Numbered from the stretch's first letter, positions 1-11,992 are shown. The stretch: 64,000 nucleotides of DNA from Mastigias papua (GCA_964019165.1 OZ025282.1:6087131-6151130), one strand, 5' to 3'. A program made the numbers and translations. Notes: generated by a model not told the origin, from the sequence alone.

Positions 1-28
1 TATTTTCACTGTCATCTCTTAATTGAAG

Positions 29-208
29 GTGATGGCCATATTGACCCTTATTCATTGACACAAGCCCTGGCCATTGGTGCAAGAATGTATGGTGCAGAAA
101 TTTATATGCCTGCACCAGTTACTAGCCTGAATCAACTTGAGAATGGAAAGTGGGAAGTGGAGACACCTCATGGGACAATCAAAGCAGAAAGAATTATAAA
201 TGCTGCAG
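29..208 (+). CDS. DMGDH: DMGDH exon e1 (DAO domain)
   Basis: The exon starts after a TGAAG acceptor and encodes [18 protein letters not shown] onwards to INAAG. It ends ...GCTGCAG before GCAAGT, so the donor appears to be GC rather than GT. The next exon restores the expected AAGFWGQ reading. Read-through into the intron would give a stop at 259-261. Confidence 0.85.
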
Positions 209-3200
209 GCAAGTTCAATGGGATTCTTTCTGGATCATTCTTTGAAGTTATTGTGCATTAGTTATAGTGATGAAGGCTGTATATGTTCACTATTCTGACA
301 GTATTAAATGTCAATATATGTCCCTTTTATTATACAATTATATAATTGTACAAGTGTAAGGGTATCATAGCCATAAATTCTTATCTTTCACTCAAATAGC
401 TGAACCCTTAAAGATGACAGCATTGTTATTTCACTTGTTATTCTACTTAACAATTCTAACCTGTGCAGATTATCGGTATCCAGTCCTACAAGTATGGTCA
501 AACTCAGTGAGGTATTGTATGTGCAAGAGGAAGTTTCACTCTTGCATGGTGTGTCCCAGTAGCATCCAGAGTGTCTCGCATACATTTTTCTACAATACAC
601 CATCATTCTTCAATTTCTTCACCGCTTCCTTTTGTGTCTTAGCATACAAAGCCAAGAGTTTGCTTGCAAAGCCTATAGTTTTTTGTATGGTCCTCTTGTG
701 GTGTAAAGCCTCTGATGCATGCAGTTGCTATGCTCTGTGGACTAGGTTGGTTGTATTCAGGGACTGACTGGGAAGGAGTGGTGGGTTGCAGTCATATCCT
801 AGACCCACCTGCCTATTTTCATTGTGGGCCCCCTGTTATCCTCAGCAACTTGGTTGATCCTTGTCCTACTGCTTGGTAGATAATGAAGATAAATGACTAC
901 ACTCAGTACAGGCCCCTTTCATACAGTACCATCCACAGGAAAAAGAGCCAACCCCACCCCACACAATCCAAGATTTTATTTCATGATTGATTTGCGGCTA
1001 CTGGGTTTGCATCAACAATAGTGACAGGTTGGATAACACTGATGTAATGTCATACTTCCTAATTCTGTCATTCTGCAGGATTCTGGGGACAGGAACTTGG
1101 CAGAATGGTTGGAGTTGAGCATCCCTTAATTCCTGTGCATCATCAGTATGTTGTCACAACCACTGTTCCAGAAGTGAAGCAGGTAAAACGCGAGATACCA
1201 GTGGTACGGGATTTGGCTGGCTCATATTATTTAAGGATGGAAAGGGATGGATTGCTTCTTGGACCTTATGAGCAGGGATCTAAGATGAGATTGCAAGAGG
1301 ATTGGTAAGTGTTAGTTGGCAAATTTAGATGAATTAGATGGATGATTCCCTTTGTATCGTTAGTGTAAGAAGGAGCTCTTTAGTCACATCCAAAGTGCAT
1401 ATTTGCTGATTTTCAACCATGAATGGTTTACATCTAGAACCATTCCTTATGTGGGCTGATAGCATGATTAAGAAAATCTTGATGGCATGATCTTTTGCAT
1501 CATATGCAAGACTTAGCCATGCATGGGACTTTTTAATTGGCTTGTTGTTTTAAAATGCTACAAACATACCTCCACTCTGACATAGTGTTTGTGTTAAACT
1601 CAGTCTTGTTGCATGTAGCATGCCTAATAGTTTTGCAATAGTTTTGTTTGCAAGAGCTGAAAGCCCTCTATCATTATTACAGGTGGGATGGTGTGCCACA
1701 GGGGTTTGGCAAGGAACTGTATGAAAATGATCTAGATCGCATAATGGACAATGTAAACATGGCAATGGAAAGATTCCCTTGCCTGCAAACAGCAGATATT
1801 GGTAGTATTGTTGCTGGGCCAATCACTTACACTCCTGACAGTTTGCCAATGGTTGGGCCATTCCCAGAGGTCCACAATTACTGGGTTGCAATTGGATTTG
1901 CCTATGGTATTGCTCATGCAGGTACTTTTGCCATTTCTTCATTATGTGCATTTGAATGATACATGATTACTGTTAGTTTAGAGCCTACCTGGGCATTATA
2001 TGACTGGTGGACCCCATATGGCCCGTATGGTTTGAGTCAGTTGTCTGGTCCTTTATTCTCAAATGTATTGTATGGTGCCATCCTGAAAAACAAAAAGTGG
2101 AGTCAGTTTCCTTGGAAATGACCATACCCTTGTATATACCAAAACTTCAGGAAATACATTCTGTTGTTGACAATATGTTAAATGGTACTCTGGGTTTTTC
2201 TGGCAAATCATGACCATGAAGAGTTACAAAAAGCTATCAGTAGAAATGATGGTCAGAGAATATACACCAACCCTCAAATTTCAAGATTATCAAAGTTCAC
2301 CACAATTTTGAATTTCTAAGACCACATTCTCGTTTTGCAAGGCCACAAAGTGTAGCCAAGACCATACTTAACTAGGCTGTGCCTCAGGATCCCAAACTGA
2401 GATGTTCTATTTGACAAAGTGAACAGTCTTTTTCCTTGGTGCAATAATTTTTATTGCAATTTACAGTGATTAAGGTATGCAATTTTCCCTCTAGGTGGCG
2501 TTGGTAAGTACCTAGCTGATTGGATAATAAATGGTGAGCCATCCTTTGACTTAATTGAACTTGATCCATCCCGGTATGGTAAATGGACAAACAAGAAATT
2601 TGTTTTTGACAAATGTCGTGAATCCTATGGACTAAATACTCTTCAAATCTACCCTAAAGAAGAAAGATTTGCTGGTAGGCCTCAACGGACAAGCCCTATG
2701 TATGAGGTACCTTATAACTTATTTTAATGAAAGTTTCCTTGGTAATGTCATCTACCATAGCAGAAATTGATGTCTTAGAGGTTCTATCCAAACTTCTACG
2801 GGTTTCCGTCAAGTATGTGTTCACTAGACACATACTGCAGCTAAGAAAATCTTTACATTTCAGCATTGAATGGCTTTGGTGTTTACTTAAGTATATTCTG
2901 ACGCTACTTTGCCAGGTTTACTCAGAATGTTGTCGCCTGTGATGTTAGTATATGTTATGTAGTCCAGCGATGTTCAACATGCGGCCCACGGGCCACACTA
3001 TACTATGTCTAATGTGGCCAGCGATGACGTCAAAGGACACTCAAGTACATATATATTCGTTCTCAGAAAAGTGATATTTTGGTATGCACATAAAAGTTGA
3101 AAGGCCCTGATTTATTGACATTAAAAGTCTGAGATTCATTTAGGCCACTATAGATTTAAGGAATACCTAGCAAAGCCGTAGGAGGAAGCAAGAGGCAGCA

Positions 3201-6200
3201 AGTTTAAAAGATTTGTAATTTGGGACTCATCCTATCCCCTCTGGAAGTGCATTCCAGCTAATTGCTGCATTGTGTATGAATGTCTGCTTCTAGTTCTGAG
3301 CGTGGTCTGTCTGTTGAGATCTTACGAGATAAAAGAGAGACTCGAAAGTAGGACAACGAGATAGGGTCTGCTGGCATAAAATGGGTAACCCGGGGTAAAG
3401 AGGGTAAATGAATATTTGCATCATTATTATTGACTTATGGCCATGAAAGTGCAAAGTGCCATTTTTTTAACTTGGTACAATACCTCTCTATAAGAAATCA
3501 CATAAATTAGGTATGAAAGAAAGACAATGGTCAATTACCAATTTTGCCCCAGGTTACCCACTTTTCCCCAGCAGACCCTAGCCCGAACTCAAGTCTATGA
3601 AGACAAATCTATATCACTGTCATTGACATGAGTAGTGCATTTGACACTATAAAAAGAGAGAAACTGCTAGACATCCTACCTTCTTTCCGAGAAAGCGATG
3701 AACTCAGAGTAGTTCGTTTACTATTATCCAACATCACACTTACTATCAAGCTAAACAACGTCAAAGCAGAGCCTTTTCAGAGTAAACAGTTGACAAAGTT
3801 AGGATCATTGTTAGGAGATAATGAAGATGTGTGTATGAGGGAACAGTTATCAACTGTCGCTTTAAACAAGCTTTCGCTCAGACGTATGCAACTCTGAATA
3901 AATCTGCTAAAACTGTTGCTTCCAAGTTATATAACAACTTCATTTTACGTTTCGGCTTTCCTACTAAGATGCATCACGACCAAGGGGCAGAATTTGAGAC
4001 TAATCTCTTCGATCACAGAGAACAGTCAGTAGGCCTTTGTTAATAAATGCTCTGACTCTGGGGATTGGGGATTATAGTCTCTTGATATTGATGCAGTTGT
4101 GTCTATCTTTATTTTATCCTAGCACACATTAAAAGCTGGAGCCGAGATGGGGTTTCATAATGGCTGGGAGGTGCCACATTGGTATTATCAGCCTGGGGAT
4201 GAAGAAGGGTACAAACCAAGCTATTACCGTACGAATTGGTTCAACCCTGTCGGAAGGGAATGCGAAATGGTATTAAAGGGTGTTGGTATTGCAGACTTGT
4301 CAGCATTTGCGAAAATAGACGTAACTGGGTCTGGTGCTACGGAATTCTTGGATCATCTTGTTGCGAATAAATTGCCACAGGTACGATATTACTTAATGAA
4401 CTTGAACAATATATAGCAAGGCGAACTGGTAACCAGCATGCCATGTCCAATTAATATGGAATGTCTTCTTATTTTATTCCCCCAAGTGAGAAAAGTATTA
4501 TGTTTTTCCTTCCTATTTCTTTGTCTTCTTCATTTGTCTAGTTACCTATGTTCTTCCAACCACCCATCCATCCAGCCGTCCACCCATCCATCAATCCATC
4601 TATCCACCCATCCATCAATCCATCTATCCATCCATCTATCCATCCATCCGTCCACCCATCCATCAATCCATCTATCCATCCGTCCATCCATCCATCCACC
4701 CATCCATCCGTCCATCCATCCCTCCCTCCATCCATCCATCCATCCATCCATCCATCCATCCATCCATCCATCCATCCATCCATCCATCCATCCATCCATC
4801 CATCCATCCATCCATCCATCATTCATTCATTCATTCATTCATTCATTCATTCATTCATTCATTCATTTTAGATGCAATGTGCTTGCCGTTCAGAACCTTT
4901 CAGATCCGCATGGATCCCTCAGAGCTACTCATAGTGTATAAAGCTAACAGCTTGAGACTCTTGTAATGTATCAGCAAAGTCTAGATTGTTATTTCCCTTC
5001 TATTTTCAATTAAATGTAGGTCGGTGGTGTGAATGTTAGCCATATGCTAACACCAGAAGGACGTGTTTACGCTGAAGTCACAATATCCAAACTTGCACCG
5101 GATCACTACTTTGTTATTACCGGAGGCGGATCTGAATACCATGATCTTCGGTGAGGAAAGGGTCATTCTGTCTTGATTTATTTGCAAAAACAGCAGTCTT
5201 TCCAGTAGCATCCTTTGACTTAGTTTGATTGCCACTGCCAGTAACCCAATTTTAGCCCCTCACTTTTTCTCTTGAAGACACAAAAACTATAATCTAGAGT
5301 AGTTGCTTTAGCATCTCAACTTTTATTTTTGTACCTTCCGGGGTGACTAAGACTTGGGTCTAAAATTGTTGTTGTAGGCCTGTTGTGTAAATCAGAAGTT
5401 TCCATTGTTTGGACAAACCAGCGAATATTAATATTGTGATCTTGAACCTCTTTCTAGATGGATGTTAGAACATGCAAGAGGTTTCAATGATGTTCAGGTA
5501 ACAAATTCAACTGATGATGTAGCTTGCATATCAATAGCAGGACCTTTGTCAAGAGATGTTTTGGCTAAATTAAGTTCAGATGATGTCTCGAATAAAGGCT
5601 TCAAGTTCATGAAATGCAAGAGAATGCACGTTGCAGGGGTGCCTGTTTTAGCTTTGAGAGTTTCATATACAGGTAAAACTTTATCCTCATTTTATGCTTG
5701 ATTCATATGTAGAATGGGTGAGTGACAAAGTGGTTGGAGCGCCTGATTGCTGAGCGAAATGTCAATGGTCCAAGTTGAACCCTCAGATCATAGTTGGGGT
5801 GCTCGCTCACTGTCCACTCAACAGCATATGGGTACCTAGTGGCAACACTAGAGAAGTGAAAGGCAATACTTGATGCTCCACTCCTACATCTTATCCAAAG
5901 TACCAATTTAGGAGGTTGTCAGAAACAATATAAAAGTTAGGTTTATCTAATGACATATAATTCTGTTCATAGAATTTACTAACTAGGTAATTATGACTCA
6001 CTAATTATGGGAAGGATTGATACAATATTTAACTTCATTACACGCTTTTATGTAAGAAGCAAACTTTCTCCCTTCAGCCTGGATGTTTCTTAATAGTTCG
6101 TCAAATCCAGCCTTAAATGCTTTGTAATTAAGTATTTCTTAAAATTCTTGAAATTTTCTATAGCATCAAGGCAACTATGAGACGGGAAATTGAAGTTTTA

Positions 6201-9200
6201 GTTAAAAACTTTTGAGAGACGGATGTTGTTTGTATTTTTTTTCCAATTCAATGAATAATTTTCTCACAAAAACAGGTTTTTCAAGTATACTTTGGAAACT
6301 CAGTCTGCCTATGTTTCTTAATTGTTTCTTAATTTTTGCCTTATTTGAGCCTCGTGCTTCTTATATACTTGTTGCTAATAAAAAATAGCGTGTATCAGCT
6401 GGTTATAGGACTTACTAAGACGTATGGTTTTTGTGTAGTCCCTTGGTTAAGTAGCTGAAATTGACTAGTTTTCCCCAAAATACTACTTGGCCTTTTTATT
6501 GGTATATTTTGATTCTCAAAGCCATTTTCTTACAGGAGAATTAGGTTGGGAATTCTACGTGAAGAACGAAGACACAGTCCAGTTATATGAAGCCTTAGTC
6601 GAAGCTGGAAAAGAATTTGATATGAGACATTTTGGATCGTATGCTGTCAATTCTTTGAGGCTTGAGAAAGGGTTTCGATTATGGGGTGCAGAGGTATGTT
6701 TTTATTTTTCATCCTTGGATTCTAGGTTGGCATTGAATGGAAAATGTATTACATATCGGATCTTTTGGATCGCAGAATATTAAGACCAAATTTCTTGTGA
6801 ATTTTTTAAACGTGTATACCTCTTGCTCTCTGCCATCGGATAAAAGGTAATAATGAACTTTACTTTAGTGACAGATTTTTGCAAAGCTTTGTAGGAGATC
6901 GTTGGTAAATTTGCCAACTTTTGTAAAATAGATTTGCCGATTGTGCATATTTTATTTCCTAGAATCGTCCTTGCCCCTCCCCCGTTCCGCCACTTTTTCT
7001 CTTTGTCAATATTGTCAATATCAAATATCATTATTTAGCCAAATTATATCTGACTTTATATAACAATGTTTGAGTTCCCTAAAGAACAGATTTCTTGATC
7101 TCGTGTAATTAGCTCCATTCCTTTTGATGTTAGCCAAGAAGATCTTTTCACTTCTTTACCACTAACTCACACTTCCGTAATTAATTGGAACAAGATCCCC
7201 TGCCTCTGGAATAGTTTGAATTTTCCCAGACTTCTGTTAAGTACTGGAAGGTTTACTATAAGTCTTATTCAAAGTTTTTCATTTTGCGTTAGATTTAGAT
7301 TTGTCTTTTCATTATTTAGATGAATCTTGATGTTGGACCGTACGAAGCAGGCCTAGATTTCTTCATCAAATTGGACAAGGTAATTTGCTTTATGCGTGAA
7401 TTGCTTTCAGAGAATGTTCTACACTGCAAGAACTTGGAAGTAGTATTTTCAAAGAAAAAGTATCAGTTGCAAAAGTTAATGCTTCATATAGTTGGGTGTG
7501 ATGCAAAACAAACAATTTAGCCCTGATCCCTATATCATACCCGAGGAACTGTGGTGTGTCTACTATGCTGAGATGTTTTTGATTCGTTAAATATTTTAGG
7601 TGTCAATATGGTCTGCCTGCAGACGTAATTATTCATGGGCTTCACTTGGCTTGCTTTGGCTTGAGTTTCTAAGCCTATAGGACACTTCAGTTAAAGGAGT
7701 GATTTCCAATGAGCCTGGGATGGAGATATATATCTATGATATTTCTAAACGTAAACTATGCAAAACTATAAAATCTTTGTCACGTATTTTCTGTCAATAC
7801 AAAGAACAAGAGAGGCTCTACGTTTGATACTTGCAATAGTGATATCTGATCTTGAATCTTGAGTGACAGTTCTCGAGTGGAGCTTCATACAAACCCATTG
7901 CCACGTAACCTTTTTTGTGGGTATGTGCTTGTGTGTTTGTGTGCATCATTCCGCTCCAGTACTTGGAGGAGTTTGTATTTTAAGTTAATTTTTCATTTCT
8001 TTTTGATCCAGGGTGTAAATTTCATTGGGCGTGACGCTTTACTCGAAAAACGAAAAGAAATGCTAAGTAAAAAGTTGGTTTGTTTGACGTTGGATACTGA
8101 TAGTATTGATGCCGAAGGAAATGAGACAATTTGGTATGAAGGACGGGTAAGGATTAATTAACCTTTATCTATTTGATTTTTAGAGCTGATTTTTTTCGCG
8201 TTGGGCCTGTTTTGAGCACTAGACGTGACCAGAACTAAGATTTTGTCATATTTGACATTGTTGTAGTTCTTACGTGCTCATAAAGTTTCTAGTTTTCAAT
8301 ACATTATTGGGTGTTCATAGTTACCTCTCTCCATTCTAACTCTATGTTGCATCGGCAGCACATGCTTTGGAACATGCATATCGCTTTATTGTGCATCTCG
8401 CACTAGCGCAAATACAAGATCTAAGCATTCCTTAAGGAATAATGTTTTGGCAAGAGCATAAGTGCCAGGGATTCCATATAGCTACAGTAAGGACTCGCTA
8501 CAGACAAACCAATTCAAGAAGCGCTATTAGAAGACAATAAACAGTAAGATGAAGTCGGGTACAAGAAAGAAGCAACTTAGACTATATGCAGGGCTTTTAA
8601 TTGGTTCAAACTTAATAGGTATGCGAAGTGAATGAGCAATTTTCCCCAGAAACGACTAATTAGCCAATGAACTCCACGTTGGCTATAAGCGTGGTAGCTC
8701 ACCTAGGAGGACAGGGGTTCTTTCAGCTTGGATGATAAACAGAGCATCTTTGCTTATTGAACCCAGTTTTTCATTCTATCTCTAAAGAAATATTCAAAGA
8801 TATTTCGCTTTCTTTTGCGAGAAGCCCCCCCCCCCCCCCCCATTAAATGAATTGACTTTTTCTCATGGACGTATTGCAGACAGTTTTCCACTTGATTGGC
8901 AATTAGAGCAAAATGGAAACCTGAATTAGTCATTCTGAACACTTATCGTCTATTATTAGCCACTAGCGCTATCGAACTCTATTGTTTTATGATATCGCGC
9001 CTCTCAGATGCTGGGAATTGTTTTCTTGTGTAGTGCCTAGACAGGGTTGTTATGAGGATTGGACAGTCTGTGAGCTTGGGTTCGAATCCACCTTAGTACA
9101 TAAGTATTTAACTGCAAATTGCGTTGGCCCATTTATTCCTTTTTATTTATATAGTATGTTAGCCATTCCCGAAACTATTATTTTTTATGAATCGAGATGA

Positions 9201-9572
9201 ACTGAATTCATCCAAAGGTATGTCCTTGGTTCGCCGAAGGAAGGAATGTGTGGTATTGCCCATAGTTTTGCTTTCCAAAAGTACCACCAGAACCACTGGC
9301 AGGTAGTGTCATCCCTTTTGAGCTCTGAGAGCACCAGTTCATTTATCGTATCTTTCTAGGTTGTTGGAAACACCACTTCAGGTGCGTATGGATACCAAGT
9401 CCAAAGGAGCATTGCATATGCTTATTTGCCAACAATATTTCAGGACATTGGCACAGAAGTCGAAGTGGAACTTGTTGGAAAGAGATACAAGGGTACTGTC
9501 ACGAAAGAGCCTCTTGTTCTGCTTGAGGCTGCACGAGCCAGGAAATCTTCTAAGCAAAAGGCAGCAGCTTGA
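29..9572 (+). CDS. DMGDH: Dimethylglycine dehydrogenase, mitochondrial (copy 1; 5' end outside the window)
   Basis: Eleven coding exons: 29-208, 1079-1304, 1683-1921, 2495-2706, 4123-4380, 5020-5150, 5458-5672, 6536-6693, 7320-7379, 8012-8146, 9360-9572. They total 2027 nt, that is 2 nt finishing a split codon, 674 codons and TGA. The product collinearly resembles vertebrate DMGDH from the [10 protein letters not shown] motif to the C-terminus. The order is the rest of the FAD-dependent oxidoreductase (DAO) domain ([27 protein letters not shown]), the FAO_M linker ([23 protein letters not shown]), then the folate-binding GcvT domain ([28 protein letters not shown]) and GcvT-C ([13 protein letters not shown]). 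The known enzyme oxidises N,N-dimethylglycine to sarcosine in the mitochondrial matrix, passing one-carbon units to tetrahydrofolate and electrons to ETF. The first exons, mitochondrial presequence and covalent-FAD histidine lie upstream and are not visible. Sarcosine dehydrogenase and PDPR are related, but motif matches favour DMGDH. Confidence 0.93.
209..1078 (+). other. DMGDH intron with likely GC donor
   Basis: The intron begins GCAAGT and ends TTCTGCAG. It contains no recognisable gene; small open frames inside (for example 414-767) have no recognisable domains. Confidence 0.7.
1079..1304 (+). CDS. DMGDH: DMGDH exon e2 (DAO domain)
   Basis: The acceptor is TTCTGCAG and the donor GTAAGT at 1305. 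It encodes [20 protein letters not shown] through [15 protein letters not shown] to QEDW, the substrate and flavin-domain stretch that is highly conserved in DMGDH. Phases are 2 nt in, 2 nt out. Confidence 0.9.
1683..1921 (+). CDS. DMGDH: DMGDH exon e3 (end of DAO domain)
   Basis: The acceptor is TATTACAG and the donor GTACTT. It encodes [20 protein letters not shown] and [20 protein letters not shown] to GIAHAG, the C-terminal part of the FAD-binding domain. The junction with e2 gives one residue fewer than the vertebrate enzyme. Confidence 0.9.
2495..2706 (+). CDS. DMGDH: DMGDH exon e4 (FAO_M linker)
   Basis: The acceptor is CCCTCTAG and the donor GTACCT. It encodes [20 protein letters not shown], then DPSRYGKW and [11 protein letters not shown] to MYE, the central domain between the flavin and folate halves. 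It ends in phase 0. Confidence 0.9.
3364..3578. mobile_element. 215-bp MITE with TA target duplication (Tc1/mariner-like)
   Basis: The ends are inverted: GGGTCTGCTGG at the left, CCAGCAGACCC at the right. The match continues imperfectly for about 38 bp (a TGGGTAACC core in both arms). Both ends are flanked by TA, the target duplication of Tc1/mariner elements. It lies in the intron between e4 and e5 and has no coding capacity. Confidence 0.75.
3613..3783 (+). pseudogene. Non-LTR reverse transcriptase fragment in intron
   Basis: An open stretch reads [20 protein letters not shown], the RT palm motif with the first catalytic Asp (D in VIDMSSAFD). It ends without the YxDD box. It is a short remnant in the e4-e5 intron; the clade was not determined. 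Confidence 0.65.
3870..4013 (+). pseudogene. Gypsy-type integrase core fragment in intron
   Basis: The frame contains [13 protein letters not shown] followed by [13 protein letters not shown], the second Asp region of the DDE integrase core of Ty3/gypsy elements. Only this scrap is present, directly after the LINE RT remnant, so the intron has collected unrelated TE debris. Confidence 0.65.
4123..4380 (+). CDS. DMGDH: DMGDH exon e5 (start of GcvT-like folate domain)
   Basis: The acceptor is TATCCTAG and the donor GTACGA; the 258 nt are phase 0 at both ends. It encodes [20 protein letters not shown] to [10 protein letters not shown]. This is the last exon before the duplicated block and has no counterpart in copy 2. 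Confidence 0.92.
4552..4869. repeat. Tetranucleotide microsatellite (CATC)n then (CATT)n
   Basis: Over 300 bp of CATC-type units with CGTC and AATC interruptions pass abruptly into pure CATT units. It lies in the e5-e6 intron, 65 bp inside the start of the duplicated block. Its long open frames in several phases (Ser-Ile-His-Pro or Trp-Met-Asp-Gly repeats) are trivial products of the repeat. Confidence 0.97.
5020..5150 (+). CDS. DMGDH: DMGDH exon e6 (GcvT domain)
   Basis: The exon encodes [20 protein letters not shown] to [10 protein letters not shown]. The equivalent of this exon in copy 2 has a stop codon in place of the last glycine of GGG. Confidence 0.92.
5458..5672 (+). CDS. DMGDH: DMGDH exon e7 (GcvT domain)
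   Basis: The acceptor is TTTCTAG and the donor GTAAAA. It encodes [20 protein letters not shown] to ALRVSYTG. The SYTG end joins GELGW in the next exon to form the conserved GcvT-family motif. Confidence 0.92.
5711..5830 (+). repeat. Possible tRNA-derived SINE fragment
   Basis: The stretch has an A-box-like AGTGGTTGGAGCG and, about 40 bp on, GTCCAAGTTGAACCC, which looks like a B box lacking one base. No poly-A tail or target duplication was recognised. A copy lies at 37752-37871 in the duplicated block. Confidence 0.3.
6536..6693 (+). CDS. DMGDH: DMGDH exon e8 (GcvT domain)
   Basis: The acceptor is TCTTACAG and the donor GTATGT. It encodes [20 protein letters not shown] to [13 protein letters not shown] and is phase 0 at its end. 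Confidence 0.92.
7320..7379 (+). CDS. DMGDH: DMGDH exon e9 (GcvT domain, 20-codon micro-exon)
   Basis: The acceptor is ATTATTTAG and the donor GTAATT. It encodes exactly 20 residues, [20 protein letters not shown], matching the NPLEAGLEYFVKL region of vertebrate DMGDH. Confidence 0.9.
8012..8146 (+). CDS. DMGDH: DMGDH exon e10 (GcvT to GcvT-C)
   Basis: The acceptor is GATCCAG and the donor GTAAGG. It encodes [20 protein letters not shown] to [10 protein letters not shown] and is phase 0 at both ends. Confidence 0.92.
9033..9100 (+). repeat. tRNA-like promoter motif (possible SINE head)
   Basis: GGGTTCGAATCCACC is a perfect B-box, about 40 bp after a weak A-box-like TAGTGCCTAGACAGG. It sits in the e10-e11 intron. 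No cloverleaf acceptor stem is evident, so it is not called a tRNA. The same sequence occurs at 41376-41443. Confidence 0.25.
9360..9572 (+). CDS. DMGDH: DMGDH terminal exon e11 (GcvT-C domain)
   Basis: The acceptor is TTTCTAG. It encodes [20 protein letters not shown] to [16 protein letters not shown] and a lysine/alanine tail before TGA at 9570-9572. A possible AATAAA polyadenylation hexamer lies at 10096-10101, inside the foldback repeat; no nearer signal was seen. Confidence 0.92.
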   Translation, partial: VVGNTTSGAYGYQVQRSIAYAYLPTIFQDIGTEVEVELVGKRYKGTVTKEPLVLLEAARARKSSKQKAAA

Positions 9573-10084
9573 TATTGTTTATATGCTCGTGAAATTTGTG
9601 ATCTCTTATCTTTTTTTGCAAAGTATTGCATATTAGGTTATTCCAGGAATGCATCATTATGAAATGCATCACTTTTTTACTCTTGTTGCATTGATTTTAG
9701 ACTTGTAGAATCGTCTTTTTCTTGTATATCTACGACTGTATTACAAGTAAAATGCTTTATAATTTATCTGGCCACTTTGTACGTACACTGAAATGCTTTA
9801 TGACTGAATGTTTGATTCAGTTGCTGCATCCCGTTGCTTGCTAAAGTTACTTACACATTGTTTTATTTTTGCAATTTGAAGCTAGAAACAGTGGACAGGG
9901 AACCTGGTAAGATTATAAGGGCAAATGCAATGAGTTGTTTCATTTCATTTTATTTTTTACTCTTGCGCACGATGGACAGCGACGCTTAGAAAAAGTAATA
10001 CTCCCTACATCGGGGTTAGTGTTACTACATTCTGCACTGTGTGTCCTACAGAAATACTGAGGTCTAGAAGTTGGATTTTACACC

Positions 10085-10382
10085 TCTCTTATGGAAATAA
10101 AATTAGATACGATGCACAAAAAGACATCTATTTGTGTACTTTTGCAAAACATGTTTCGGATTCATCATCCATCATCAATTGCTAATGCAGGCTAAAGGTG
10201 TAATCATTAGAATAGCTATATCTATATCTATATTATCTATAAAACAAATAGCTGTTCCAATGATTACATCTTTAATCTGTATTAGCAACTGATGATGGAT
10301 GATGAATCTGAAATATGTTTTGCAATATTAAACAAATAGTTGTCTTTTTACGCATCTTATCTAATTGTATTCTATTGAGAAA
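10085..10382. repeat. Foldback (hairpin) element, arms about 135 bp
   Basis: The arms 10085-10222 and 10245-10382 are imperfect inverted copies (for example TTCATCATCCATCATCA against TGATGATGGATGATGAA) around a short TATCTA-rich spacer. It lies 0.5 kb after the DMGDH stop and could be in the 3' UTR. It has no coding capacity and no clear target duplication. Confidence 0.8.
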
Positions 10383-11992
10383 CTTTGGAAGAATTATTTA
10401 TTTCTTATGGAAATGTTTTTATCTCAATCAAAATACACCAGCACTTGTTGCACTGTGGTTGAACAATGTCATCTAAAGTTTGTTTTTAAGCGTTGATTGA
10501 GTATTTGATGCTTTGGACCACTGCCTGTAATAGAACACTGAGTTTTTTTTCTTTTTTGAAATATTTCGTGCAAAGGGAGTCTTCTAAACCCTCGACGATG
10601 ATGACATTTTATAGTAGAGAGCTTAAGATCACCTAGAATGGTTGAGACAAGCCGTTTTGCCCGTAACGTAATTGGATTTAGGTACTTTAATGTGTAATGA
10701 TATGTTTTGTATGACAATTTCCTCTGAATTTAGAAATTAACTTATGTAAATCTGCATTGTTTGTAAATAGTCTGTTGCCGACTGTCTTGTCCGATTGACT
10801 TCTTGCACTCTTCTGTTATAAGGAACCACTTTTTAAGGAACCTACATGTAGAGTGCCAAAATATTTAAAGAACTTATACTATAATTGAACTTTCATTAAG
10901 GAACTTTTCAAATCGAAAATTTTTAAAGCAACAATCAATCAAGAATTAGTCCAAACATTTACAGCTAAAACCAGCTTAGATTGTTTGCTTTGTTTGTGTC
11001 AAGTGTTTCATGCTTCATGTTTCTTAAGTTATAGCCAAAATTAAAAGAAAAATTCAGACTGTTTACTTGTGTCTGTGCCATATGTGTGGGACTAAGTGTG
11101 GAGTGAAAATTAGGGAACTATTAAGGAATTTTTTGTGCTGCAATTTCACCATTGGAAGTCCAAAAATAAGGAACTTTTGGGACTAAGTCTTGAGCTTGGT
11201 TACTTTTGAAAAAGCGTGTACACCGTACACGAAGGAGGGTTCCTTGGGTTTCAAGGACCGAAAATCTCGTTGTTATCCCCTATAGCGAACCCATCGAATG
11301 ACGATTGCTTTAAGTGCTTCTTCGTACCAGCTTACAGTCTGGATTAACTTTGCTACCATTCGAAGTCTTTGTTATTTATACATGGCTAGATCAATGGTGT
11401 ATGCTTGAATGCTGTTGACTGAATCTGCTGCGCTTGGACCTGTAGCGGTAAGTTAGTTCAAGGTATGGGTTATCAGAATGAATTGAAGTACACCCCTCAG
11501 GTGCTTGTTGTTTTGGTATCTAGGAGGATAGTAATTTAGTACGAACAGGTAATTAAATGTGCAGATATGATTAGACAAACCCTTCCAGAGTTCATACAAC
11601 CAAGAACAATCAGGAAAAAGCTAGGTATCAACCTTGTTGTATATGCAATTTGCTGAATAAATAAACAAATGAATATAAGCAATTGAATGGGAAGAGAATT
11701 GATTGAGCAACGGCACGTCATAACAAATTTATATACCAGAAGCTAAAAATTTGCATTCTTTCATCTGACAAATATAGCATCAAGTCTTTTTTCCATTTGA
11801 GCCATAGTCTGTTCCATGTTTTACATATAACTTGGTCATTAAACTGTCGTTACACTCCGCTGACTCTAAATTTGTCTATGTGTCAGTGTCTGGCACTGAC
11901 CAATTTTATGATACTTGGGTAATAATACACTAAGAATTTACTTCCTTGGTACATTAAATAACAAAAGTTGTCAAGGACTGTTCTGTCTTCAG

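Noticed and set aside
414..767. 117-residue open frame in the first DMGDH intron
   Set aside because: It has no recognisable domain, lies wholly inside a well-supported intron, and an overlapping frame exists on the other strand.
2968..3060. hAT-like terminus (CAGCGATGTTCAACATG) in the e4-e5 intron
   Set aside because: No matching inverted end or 8-bp duplication could be found.
4438..4941. Long open frames through the CATC/CATT tract (up to 167-209 residues, also at 36349-36978)
   Set aside because: They are simple products of a tetranucleotide repeat, open in several phases and on both strands; no gene evidence.
9033..9100. A functional tRNA gene
   Set aside because: Only the B box is convincing; no acceptor-stem pairing or anticodon arm was seen, so it is listed only as a tRNA-like motif.
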